Positions 9,701-16,572 of a DNA stretch of 64,000 nucleotides are shown piece by piece. How positions within the stretch are numbered: the stretch's first letter is position 1; the number at the start of each line of letters is the position of its first letter. The notes under the pieces were generated by a model. The model had not been told where the DNA came from. It saw only the letters and a program-made list of their open reading frames with translations, and searched no databases. Both the position numbers and the translations under genes were made by a program. The stretch lies in NCBI GenBank assembly GCA_902826835.1, contig CADEGH010000008.1, forward strand, positions 54,404 through 118,403, read 5' to 3'. Origin of the DNA: an uncultured bacterium (GTDB taxonomy: Bacteria; Planctomycetota; GCA-002687715).

Positions 9701-10212
9701 CCTAACGCGTAGCCGATCTCGTAGCCCACGTTTGCATTGTTCATGTCCACGAGAGCGATCACACGATCGGCATCCCGGAGACAAGGTTCTGTCTCATTGC
9801 GCCAGATCTCCCGGGAGCCGGAGTTGGCTTTCGCGAATCGAATCCGCACTTGGTCGTCGCTGTTCCGCGCGAAGTGATCGAGGGTCGGCTCGACGGCCTC
9901 GATCTGCGTGTCCCATACGACAAAGACCTCGTAGCGGAGTAACTCGAGGGGGGAGATTTCGAGGGCCTTGGCGAGCGACTCGAAGCGGGGATCGGTCAGT
10001 GGCGACCGGCTGTTGGGGCAGGTGAGATCTTGAAGCCAGGCGGGGTCCAAGCCGGTTGACTTTGCGAGAGCTTCGATCGATAGGGACTCCTGGTGGAGAA
10101 ACTTCCGCAACTTGGTGCGGACGGCGCGGCGGCGGAGGAGGGTGGCCTCTTCGGGGATCCAGGGAGACGCCATGGCGAGGGCATTGTGCTCGAAGGCGGA
10201 GGGGATTGTCAA
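6646..10212 (-). CDS. HTH-TIR/deoxyribosyltransferase-like-NACHT-SUMF1 sensor protein, putative DGR target
   Basis: A 1188-aa multidomain protein. Residues ~40-90 look like a helix-turn-helix (SIEALAKSTGLDPAWLQDLT). Residues ~95-185 resemble the nucleoside-deoxyribosyltransferase/TIR-like family (RVIALVDMNN, GYEIGYALGLGVQVVLA). A second Rossmann-like stretch spans ~235-355 (TFVLCAGRGVGETYL). A NACHT NTPase follows, with GDPGAGKST (about 460) and CLLLDGWDEL (about 550), and WTFLHRTFQEFLASEFL near 780. The C-terminal ~220 residues are SUMF1/C-type-lectin-like (PTEAQWEVACRAGT, MTGLVWQWC). It is convergent with the DUF4062-NACHT-SUMF1 gene and shares its 3' end, but the N-terminal effector half is unrelated. 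An ATG at 10173 is an alternative start. Likely an intracellular conflict or self-recognition sensor; ligand unknown. Confidence 0.82.
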   Translation of the reverse strand: MTIPSAFEHNALAMASPWIPEEATLLRRRAVRTKLRKFLHQESLSIEALAKSTGLDPAWLQDLTCPNSRSPLTDPRFESLAKALEISPLELLRYEVFVVWDTQIEAVEPTLDHFARNSDDQVRIRFAKANSGSREIWRNETEPCLRDADRVIALVDMNNANVGYEIGYALGLGVQVVLATARKQRASFVDKPPLNNWVVKPLPSDCPEMGLSELKRLILDEEEDPALPTPLTPGDRTFVLCAGRGVGETYLTEIRSLRPDWIALPPQGWNLNDFQSSFRGAGRIVWLILEAAKDDRDGPDNASHAATAGYLHAHGLSTIILRKSGARLPVDVAVPAHTWTDSPSLHQKIEAIPAVVPGSSQNSKPEPSPTPIELLAQWRRSLVLELQQVVTRGSAMSVDMRQVVPRRLEPHLDSDAPPGRAHATLRHSGADLDGEAQAPGDAHFDLQARLCTTAPQLKDRRLVLIGDPGAGKSTLLRHLAWSMAQLPDAPLPILWHVCKLAELNDKAGGRDIFDLAGEEFDSAREDRRVAFVNAMRARSRQPGGVCLLLDGWDELGGLKTKVLTRLNRFLDQPESSEIRVVVCTRGSGFDQKEFSDRFQGAVLRPLDPDKQRTFLVKRLGEEDGADAYKRLQGSPALSGILGSPLILSLVADLVRAGREIPRRRRELYSAAIDCLLERRQSAEESAEARAPGVRNVEAVKLLLPALAYHLLLRQCSSKETPLWKRTDFFRALQDSLTDKTRALLDTWDKDGTLFLNEVSERSGLFGPLLRSDQPWTFLHRTFQEFLASEFLNPTTEASLAWEPALAEISKLPGFLSFAEVFAFLAGAIPEAQVSPLLLKLQGTKPELFWRALPEVETLSISQGLDLLFSAKDRDGDRLSAGLKGWGSDLSYETIETEVHGWVKRRPHPAGSLLLTDHACLLYALESLQLHCHRRANKSPTLTDQNALAERFFAVVGGQFSSERPTISRVRIPPGDADSCSFRRHPSNPGSDGHTPDTTLTRFDLGETAVTFEEFRALDPARSQSMNPRLPATGVNWWEAWLFARWIGGDLPTEAQWEVACRAGTNTNWWCGNTETEIQRYEWYRRNLQRRPWPVAECRGDRHPWKLQDMTGLVWQWCKDWRGDYPSGTQLNPGGPSRGSDRVLRGGSFGDVASRAQSAYRDWFGPSRHDTTIGFRVCFPRALSSTFDP

Positions 10213-10393
10213 TCGGCAGGCCCGGCGGCGCGGTCGGGCTTCGGTGGGCAGCGGCTAAGATCTTGGAGTATGAGCTGGACTCGGATGATGAGTGAGACCT
10301 TGCGGGGCGAGATGAACTTTGAAGGGAAATTGGGAGGTTGGGAGCGCGTTGGGCATATGAGGGGGTCAGGGGGCGGACGGGGGAGGGGTCGTG

Positions 10394-10723
10394 ATGCGGC
10401 GGAAGATAAGACCGGAGCCGGGAGTGGAACTTGGGCGCGGCCTTTTGTGGGCGATGGGGTGGAGTCTGTTTGCCGGAATCAGTGCGGCTTTCTTGGGGGT
10501 GTTATTGGGATCGGCGATCATTGGGGAGCGGGGAACCTGAGTTGGGCTTCTGATGGGAATCAGTGGGATTGGGATATGGCAGTTTTTCTACCTGGTGCCG
10601 GCGTGGAGGAATGCTGAATCACAGGACCGGAAGTTCCGGGCGATCGGGATCAAGATTGGGGCGGTGATTACGATCCTGATCGAGGGGGGATGTTGGAGTA
10701 TGGCGCTCCCTTGGTGGCAATGA
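10394..10723 (+). pseudogene. Small multi-span membrane protein interrupted by an in-frame TGA
   Basis: One frame encodes two hydrophobic halves separated only by a TGA at 10538-10540. The first is 48 codons, with a membrane segment WSLFAGISAAFLGVLLGSAI. The second has GLLMGISGIGIWQFFYLVPA, a charged loop RNAESQDRKFRAIGIK, and a third segment. Read through, they make a plausible protein of about 109 residues of the small integral-membrane type common in high-GC bacteria. The second half could restart at the ATG at 10553. It lies between the second sensor gene and repeat copies C/D. A sequencing error cannot be excluded. Confidence 0.55.
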
Positions 10724-10771
10724 CGGAGCGTGGGGTGTGGGGCAGGGTCGATGCGGTGGCTCGGTGGGAAC

Positions 10772-10957
10772 GCGGATCACCAGATCCGCTCCGATGTCGC
10801 AGCCCAGGGGCCCGTCACGTAGCGCCGCCGACGATGGCAACCACTGGTCTGCGGCGGTGGTGGTGGTGACGGGGTGCGGGGCACGCGGCCGTCAGAACTT
10901 CTGTTCTTGGATGCGGTGGTCCGCTGGGGTCGGTGGCGGGCGGATCTGGTGATCCGC
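10772..10957 (+). repeat. Dispersed hairpin repeat, copy C (complete, 186 nt)
   Basis: Bounded by GCGGATCACCAGATCCGC (10772-10789) and its reverse complement GCGGATCTGGTGATCCGC (10940-10957). Each end is itself a 7-bp stem with a 4-nt loop. Inside, CCCGTCAC (10811-10818) pairs with GTGACGGG (10866-10873), and CCGCCG (10825-10830) pairs with CGGCGG (10852-10857), so the left half can fold into a long stem. The element is preceded by the octamer pair GCGGTGGC-TCGGTGGG and followed by GGTCCC. It encodes no protein and looks like a non-autonomous MITE/REP-like or structured-RNA element. Confidence 0.9.
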
Positions 10958-11077
10958 GGTCCCAGGGACGGGCAGGGCTCCGACAGTGAGGCCGGGGTCT
11001 TCTCGTCTCGCGGAGGCGAGGCCGACTGAGGTTCGTTGATCTCGGAACTCGCGTCGATGCGGTGGCTCGGTGGGAAC

Positions 11078-11263
11078 GCGGATCACCAGATCCGCTCCGA
11101 CGTAGTAGCCCAGGGGCCCGTCACGGAGCGCCGCGGACGATGGCAACCACTGGTCTGCGGCGGTGGTGGTGGTGACGGGGTGCGCGGCACGCGGCCGTCG
11201 GAACTTCTGTGCTTGGATGCGGTGGTCTGCTGGGGTTGGTGGCGGGCGGATCTGGTGATCCGC
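11078..11263 (+). repeat. Dispersed hairpin repeat, copy D (complete, 186 nt)
   Basis: Same length and ends as copy C, with hairpins at 11078-11095 and 11246-11263 and only scattered substitutions. C and D are direct repeats separated by 120 nt of conserved linker, giving a 306-nt period. Between copy D and the end of aceE (11264-11348) there is only a short CA-rich stretch (ACATCACCACATCACACC) with no recognised gene. Confidence 0.9.
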
Positions 11264-11348
11264 GGTCCCATGGGGCGGCAGCTTCGTTGCGACATCACCA
11301 CATCACACCACCACCACATCGCATCCCCACGACACCCCGGTGCGGGGA

Positions 11349-14021
11349 TTATAGGTCGAGGGGGTCGAGCTTTTGGGGGTTGAGGCCGAGGGAGCGGATG
11401 GCGGAGGAGAGTTCGGCGGCGGTGGACTGGCCTTCGGCGCGGAGGGCGTCGAGGGCGGCGACGACGATGGAGGCGGCGTCGACTTCGAAATGACGACGGA
11501 GGGCTTCGCGCGTGTCGCTCATGCCAAAGCCGTCGGTGCCGAGGACGGTGAGGCGGCCGGGAATCCAGCGGGCCACCTGCTCGGGCACGAGTTTCAGGTA
11601 GTCGGTGGCGGCGAGGAACGGACCCTTCACGTTGGCGAGGGTCGACTCGATATAGGAGACGCGCTGAGGTTGCTCGGGATTGAGGCGATTCCAGCGTTCG
11701 GCCTGCAGGGCCTCGCGGCGCAGCATCTGGTAACTCGTGGCGCTCCACACGTCGGAGGAGACCCCGAATTGTTCGGCGAGCATTTCCTGCGCCTTCAAGA
11801 CCTCATTGAGGATGCAGCCACTGCCGAACATTTGCAGGTGACGCGATTGCCGTTTGGCGGCGGGGCGGAATAGGTAGAGACCCCGCTCAATGCCCTCCTC
11901 CACGCCCTCCGGCATGGGCGGCATCGGGTAATTCTCGTTTTGCAGCGTGATGTAGTAGCAGACGTCTTCCTGGTCCCTGACCATGCGGCGCAGACCGGCC
12001 TCGACGATGCGGGCGATTTCGTAAGCGAACGCCGGATCGTAGGCCGACACGCTGGGCACGCACGACGCGAGAATATGGGAATGCCCGTCTTCGTGTTGCA
12101 GACCCTCGCCATTGAGAGTCGTGCGGCCCGCGGTCGCGCCGAGCAAAAAGCCGCGGCCCCGCATATCCCCGAACGCCCAGGCTTGGTCGCCGGTGCGCTG
12201 GAAACCGAACATCGAATAGAAGATGTAGAAGGGGATCATCGGCTGATCGTGGGTGGCGTAAGCCGTCCCCGCCGCCGTGAACGAAGCCATCGAACCGGCC
12301 TCGGTGATGCCCTCCTCGAGGAGCTGCCCGTCCTTGGCCTCGCGATAGAAGAGGAGTTGATTGCGGTCGATCGGTTCGTAGAGCTGCCCGTGGGCGGCGT
12401 AGATCCCGATGGCGCGGAAAAACGGATCCATGCCGAAGGTGCGCGCTTCGTCGGGCACGATCGGGACGATGCGCTTCCCGATGCTCTTGTCCTTGAGCAG
12501 CTTGGACAGCAGGCGCACAAACGCCATGGTCGTGCTGACGCCGCCTTCGGTGTGCACGCCCTTCTTGAATTCGTCGTAAACCTCCGCAGGGGGGACGTCC
12601 AGGGCGACCGATGTCTTCGCACGGCGACGCGGCACCGAACCGCCGAGCGCGCGGCGCCGCTCGAGCAAGTACGCGACCTCGTCGCTGTTTTTCCCCGGGT
12701 GGTAGTACGGCGCCTCGTCGAGCTTCGAATCGGGAATCGGCAGTTCGAGCCGGTCGCGGAACTCTCGCAATTGATCGAGCGAGAGTTTCTTCATCTGGTG
12801 CGTGACGTTCTTGGCTTCGAAGCCCTCACCGAGCGTCCAGCCTTTGACGGTGTGCGCGAGGATGACCGTCGGCTGACCCTTGTGCTCGGTGGCGGCGCGG
12901 TAAGCGGCGTGCACCTTGAGCGGATCGTGACCCCCGCGGCGCAAGCGGTGGATTTCCTCGTCGGAGAGATGGGCGACGAGTTCCTTGCTCTCTGCGGTTC
13001 CGTCGAAGAAGCGCTCCCGAGTGTAGTTCCCGGGCTCGCTCGCGTACTTCTGCCATTCCCCGTCGACGACCCGATTCAGCGCATTGACGAGCTGACCATC
13101 GTGGTCGCCGGCGAGGATGCGATCCCACTCGGAACCCCAGACGACCTTGATCACGTTCCACCCGCTGCCGCGGAAAACGGATTCGAGCTCCTGGATGATC
13201 TTGCCGTTGCCACGCACCGGCCCGTCCAGGCGCTGGAGATTGCAGTTGACGATGAAGGTGAGGTTGTCGAGCCCTTCGCGAGCCGCGATCGAAAGCGACC
13301 CCAAGGACTCGGGCTCGTCCGACTCGCCGTCGCCGACAAACGCCCACACGCGCGACTGGGAGGTGTCCTTGATGCCCCGGGCGTGCAGGTAGCGATTGAA
13401 GCGCGCTTGATAGATCGCGGAGAGAGGCCCGAGCCCCATCGAGACCGTGGGAAACTCCCAGTAGTCGGGGGCGAGGCGAGGGTGGGGGTAACTCGAAAGA
13501 CCGAGCCCCCGTTCACTCTCGCGCCGGAACCGGTCGAGTTGGTCTTCGCTCAGGCGCCCTTCGAGATACGAGCGCGCGTAAATGCCGGGGGAGGCGTGGC
13601 CCTGGAAGAAGATCTGATCGCCGCCCCCCTCCGCATCCTTGCCGCGGAAGAACCAGTTGAAGGCAACTTCGAAGAGGGTCGCCGCCGACGCGTAGGTGGA
13701 GATGTGGCCACCGAGTCCGGGATAGCGGCTGTTCGCGCGTCCGACCATCACCGCGGCATTCCAGCGCAGGATGTGCTCGATGCGCCGCTCCATGCCCAAG
13801 TCGCCCGGATATTCGGGCTGTTCGCCGAGCGGAATCGTGTTGATGTAGTCGGTCTGAACCGGGATGTTCCCGATCGCCCGGCGGCGGCGGGCCACCTCGG
13901 TGAGGCGACTGATCAGGAAGCGGGCGCGGTCGGCGCCTTCCGCTTCCAACACCGCATCGAGGCTCTCGAGCCACTCGCGCGTTTCTTCCGGGTCTCGATC
14001 GATGATGGGGTCGGTCGCCAA
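11349..14021 (-). CDS. aceE: Pyruvate dehydrogenase E1 component, homodimeric type
   Basis: An 890-aa protein of normal length for the AceE family, the thiamine-diphosphate enzyme that decarboxylates pyruvate and acetylates the lipoyl E2. The N-terminus (DPEETREWLESLDAVLEAEG) lines up with the E2-binding N-terminus of enterobacterial AceE, which supports the TTG start at 14021. The ThDP motif is present as GDGE (230) with NCN (259-261), and QGHASPGIYAR lies at 140-150. The E2 and E3 genes are not in the window, so the complex must be completed elsewhere. The opposite strand carries a 746-codon open frame, which is a codon-bias shadow. Confidence 0.95.
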   Translation of the reverse strand: MATDPIIDRDPEETREWLESLDAVLEAEGADRARFLISRLTEVARRRRAIGNIPVQTDYINTIPLGEQPEYPGDLGMERRIEHILRWNAAVMVGRANSRYPGLGGHISTYASAATLFEVAFNWFFRGKDAEGGGDQIFFQGHASPGIYARSYLEGRLSEDQLDRFRRESERGLGLSSYPHPRLAPDYWEFPTVSMGLGPLSAIYQARFNRYLHARGIKDTSQSRVWAFVGDGESDEPESLGSLSIAAREGLDNLTFIVNCNLQRLDGPVRGNGKIIQELESVFRGSGWNVIKVVWGSEWDRILAGDHDGQLVNALNRVVDGEWQKYASEPGNYTRERFFDGTAESKELVAHLSDEEIHRLRRGGHDPLKVHAAYRAATEHKGQPTVILAHTVKGWTLGEGFEAKNVTHQMKKLSLDQLREFRDRLELPIPDSKLDEAPYYHPGKNSDEVAYLLERRRALGGSVPRRRAKTSVALDVPPAEVYDEFKKGVHTEGGVSTTMAFVRLLSKLLKDKSIGKRIVPIVPDEARTFGMDPFFRAIGIYAAHGQLYEPIDRNQLLFYREAKDGQLLEEGITEAGSMASFTAAGTAYATHDQPMIPFYIFYSMFGFQRTGDQAWAFGDMRGRGFLLGATAGRTTLNGEGLQHEDGHSHILASCVPSVSAYDPAFAYEIARIVEAGLRRMVRDQEDVCYYITLQNENYPMPPMPEGVEEGIERGLYLFRPAAKRQSRHLQMFGSGCILNEVLKAQEMLAEQFGVSSDVWSATSYQMLRREALQAERWNRLNPEQPQRVSYIESTLANVKGPFLAATDYLKLVPEQVARWIPGRLTVLGTDGFGMSDTREALRRHFEVDAASIVVAALDALRAEGQSTAAELSSAIRSLGLNPQKLDPLDL

Positions 14022-14104
14022 GTCGGATTCTCCGAGAAAGTCCGGGAGTATAACGGTCGCCTCCCGCCACTCCCCATGGGCGGGCGGAGAGGTAGGATCG
14101 GGCC

Positions 14105-14473
14105 ATGCGGAGCATTGCGATCGTGGGCGCCTCGAGCGATCGGGCGAAGTTCGGGAACAAGGCGGTTCGGGCCTACCTGAAGCGCGGCTGGCGGGTGTTT
14201 CCGGTCCATCCGAAAGAGGCGGAGGTCGAGGGCCAGAAGGCCTACGCGCGGCTCGAGGACGTGCCCCGCCCGATTGATCGGGTCAGCTTCTATCTGCCTC
14301 CGGCGGTGGGCTTGAAACTCCTGCCGACGGTGGCCGCGGTCGCGCCCGGCGAGGTTTGGTTCAACCCCGGGGCGGAGAGCGCGGAGATCGACACCGAGGC
14401 CAAGCGGCTGGGTCTGCCGATCCGAAACGCCTGCGCGATCGTCGCGATCGGCGAAAGTCCGGACGACTACTGA
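14105..14473 (+). CDS. CoA-binding domain protein (YccU type)
   Basis: A 122-aa single-domain Rossmann protein of the CoA_binding family. It has the N-terminal nucleotide loop IAIVGASSDRAKFGNKAV, the typical VFPVHPKEAEVEGQKAY, and VWFNPGAESAEIDTEAK. Family members bind CoA in vitro and their cellular role is poorly known. It is divergent from aceE with an 83-nt gap and has an AGGTAGG-like ribosome site before the ATG. A link to acetyl-CoA production is suggested only by the neighbourhood. Confidence 0.85.
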   Translation: MRSIAIVGASSDRAKFGNKAVRAYLKRGWRVFPVHPKEAEVEGQKAYARLEDVPRPIDRVSFYLPPAVGLKLLPTVAAVAPGEVWFNPGAESAEIDTEAKRLGLPIRNACAIVAIGESPDDY

Positions 14474-14477
14474 GCGT

Positions 14478-15119
14478 TCAGTTCTGCGTGGAGCTGCCGG
14501 GCTCGAGGCGGCGCATGGTGAGGGCGAACGCGGCGCGAGCGCGCACGAGCAGCATGCGGGTCGCCCCTTCGGAACGCCCGAGACGCTCGGCAATCTCGCG
14601 GTGACTCAGGCCCTTGATGACCGCCAGGTCGATGACCTCGCGGTGTTCGTCCGTCAACGCCGCCAGGGCGGCTTTCACCAAGTCGGCATGTTCGTGCCGA
14701 AGGAGGATCGTGCTCGGACTGGGCACGTTGTGGTGCAGGGCATCGTGGAGCCGGGCCGCGCTTTCGAGACTCCCGGGCCCGCGGCGCTTCTGGGCGCCGT
14801 GGGTGCGATCGGTGCGCCGGATCGCGTTCTGCATGACCGAGATCGCCCAGGCGTAGAACGCTCCCTCGCTCGTGCCCTGGAAGCTGTCGAAGTCGCGGAT
14901 GATTTCGAGGAACGCGGTCTGGACGATGTCCGAGGACCGCAGTTTGGTGCGCAAGGACTTACCCAAGAGGCCCTTGGTCGCGACTTGCAGCTTGGGCCGG
15001 ACCTCGTTCAGAAGATCGGCCAAGGCCGCCCGGTCGCCGCGCCGCGCCCGCTGGAGGCGCTCTGCAAAGGGGCTTCGCTCGTTTTTTTCGGGGTTGGAGT
15101 CGGAAAAAGCTCGTGACAT
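14478..15119 (-). CDS. ECF RNA polymerase sigma factor, planctomycete-type
   Basis: A 213-aa sigma factor with region 2 (LRSSDIVQTAFLEIIRDFDSFQGTSEGAFYAWAI) and region 4 (LTDEHREVIDLAVIKGLSHREIAERLGRSEGATRMLLVRAR). Both have the spacing of the ECF group abundant in Planctomycetota. Such sigmas often occur near transmembrane Ser/Thr kinases rather than with a classical anti-sigma factor. A kinase gene does lie 1.5 kb downstream on the other strand (16573-19446), but a functional pairing is an inference. No anti-sigma gene is adjacent. Confidence 0.9.
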   Translation of the reverse strand: MSRAFSDSNPEKNERSPFAERLQRARRGDRAALADLLNEVRPKLQVATKGLLGKSLRTKLRSSDIVQTAFLEIIRDFDSFQGTSEGAFYAWAISVMQNAIRRTDRTHGAQKRRGPGSLESAARLHDALHHNVPSPSTILLRHEHADLVKAALAALTDEHREVIDLAVIKGLSHREIAERLGRSEGATRMLLVRARAAFALTMRRLEPGSSTQN

Positions 15120-15198
15120 CGGGCGACCCTTGGCTCCTTCGAAGAGAGGATGGCAGCATAACCCGCGATGGGCCGCCCTCTAAGGAGTCTCGCTTCCG

Positions 15199-16572
15199 AT
15201 GATCACCCGCCTCGCCGTTGGCCTCTTCGTTCTTTCCACGTTCCTCACTGCCCAAGTTCCAGTTGCGCCGATCCTCGAGTTCGGCTTGTACGACGAAATC
15301 ACCGGGATCTGGGCTTGGACGCCGGAGCCGTCTATGGACTCCAATGTCCCATACTTCCGGATGCGCATCCACGCTCCGGTCGGCTACTGGGTAGGGATCG
15401 TCGCCCACGCAATTCCCGATGGCACTCTGAGTGGCAACGAAGAGAAGGCTCAGATCCTGCGGAACGCGAATGCCTTTGCGAGGCCCATCGCGATGACGGG
15501 GATGGCCTTTGCTCCCTATCTTACGGGCACGAACCTCATCTCGATCGAGTCCGAGACCGCTCTTGCCGGCCAGAACTTCACGATGCGAGTCAATCCGCTT
15601 CTCATGAAGAAGGAGATCCAGGGCTTCTCGGGCGACGGCCTCTCGACGGCCGGGAATGCTCGGGCGAATGCGGTCAAGGGCTACGGGATTGAGATGGGTT
15701 CGGGCAGCCCCGCCTCGGGTGCCGGCTATCCCTCCGGTTTTTGCGTGCTGGAATGGCGCTCCGACTTTGAGAACTGGGGCACCTACACTCGCAACGTTGC
15801 CGCGAGCACCCATTATCAGGCAAACACCTCGGAATTGTGGAGTACTCGGTTGGCGCTCAATCACCCGACCCTGGAAAACCAGGTCTTCTCCTCGGCGCTA
15901 CTGGCTCAAGCGTTGCTCCGGGATCAGGCTGACCTCCTGTTCCCCGGAAGTACGACCTTCGCGGATTCGGTTTTCCAAGCCAGTTTGGACTACGGCTTCA
16001 AGCTCAGCTTCCATGCCATAGCGCTCGACCCGCCGACGGGCGGGGCGGCCATCCCTCCGCAATTCCGCCCGGTCGCCGTTGATGCGGCGGCGATCAACGA
16101 CACCACGCGCGGCGCGGACAGTTGGCGGAACACTCCCCCTCAGACTCCGTTCCCTCCCGGCTTCACGATGAGCGCTCCGACGGTGTTGGTCTTTCTCGGC
16201 CACCCACCCTTGGATGGAAACAACTACTTCCGGATCCCGGTGGCTCCTTGGTTGCCCCTCGCATTCTACGGCGAAAGGCTGGAGACGATGGTCTTCCACC
16301 ACGCGAATGCGCTCCAGATCGACACGATGTTGATGCCCGACATGTTTGGCGGGCTGATCCCTGTGGCGGTGCTCGATCGGCTGGGATGTGGCATCCCGCT
16401 CCTGGCGGACGAGTTGGCGATCAAAGTGCCCGAGGATGCCGGCGTCATCGGCTACGCCTACGGTTGGAACTCAGTGACCAACACCCTGGTCTGGCCCTTT
16501 GTGCCCCTCCCGGGCCAAAACCCGGTTCCTGACGCGGGGCTCCTCTTCTATGATGGCTCTCCGCTCTGGTAG
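15199..16572 (+). CDS. Secreted protein of unknown function
   Basis: A 457-aa protein with a clear signal peptide (MITRLAVGLFVLSTFLTAQ, cleavage after TAQ) and an AGGAG ribosome site. No catalytic motif is recognised. The composition is rich in Pro, Gly, aromatics and small polar residues, typical of exported beta-rich planctomycete proteins, and the C-terminus (DAGLLFYDGSPLW) resembles the ends of other secreted proteins in this window. The next gene starts on a TTG directly after the TAG stop, so the two may be co-transcribed. Possibly a sensor input or cell-surface partner for that kinase, but this is speculative. Confidence 0.7.
   Translation: MITRLAVGLFVLSTFLTAQVPVAPILEFGLYDEITGIWAWTPEPSMDSNVPYFRMRIHAPVGYWVGIVAHAIPDGTLSGNEEKAQILRNANAFARPIAMTGMAFAPYLTGTNLISIESETALAGQNFTMRVNPLLMKKEIQGFSGDGLSTAGNARANAVKGYGIEMGSGSPASGAGYPSGFCVLEWRSDFENWGTYTRNVAASTHYQANTSELWSTRLALNHPTLENQVFSSALLAQALLRDQADLLFPGSTTFADSVFQASLDYGFKLSFHAIALDPPTGGAAIPPQFRPVAVDAAAINDTTRGADSWRNTPPQTPFPPGFTMSAPTVLVFLGHPPLDGNNYFRIPVAPWLPLAFYGERLETMVFHHANALQIDTMLMPDMFGGLIPVAVLDRLGCGIPLLADELAIKVPEDAGVIGYAYGWNSVTNTLVWPFVPLPGQNPVPDAGLLFYDGSPLW

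Noticed and set aside
10213..11348. Template repeat or reverse transcriptase hidden in the gap after the second sensor gene
   Set aside because: I searched this gap and 6079-6645 for the framework sequence and for RT motifs and found only the hairpin repeats and a small membrane-protein remnant.
11940..14180. 746-codon plus-strand open frame opposite aceE
   Set aside because: The minus strand encodes a complete AceE with all motifs. The antisense translation has no recognisable domain and is explained by GC-rich third positions.
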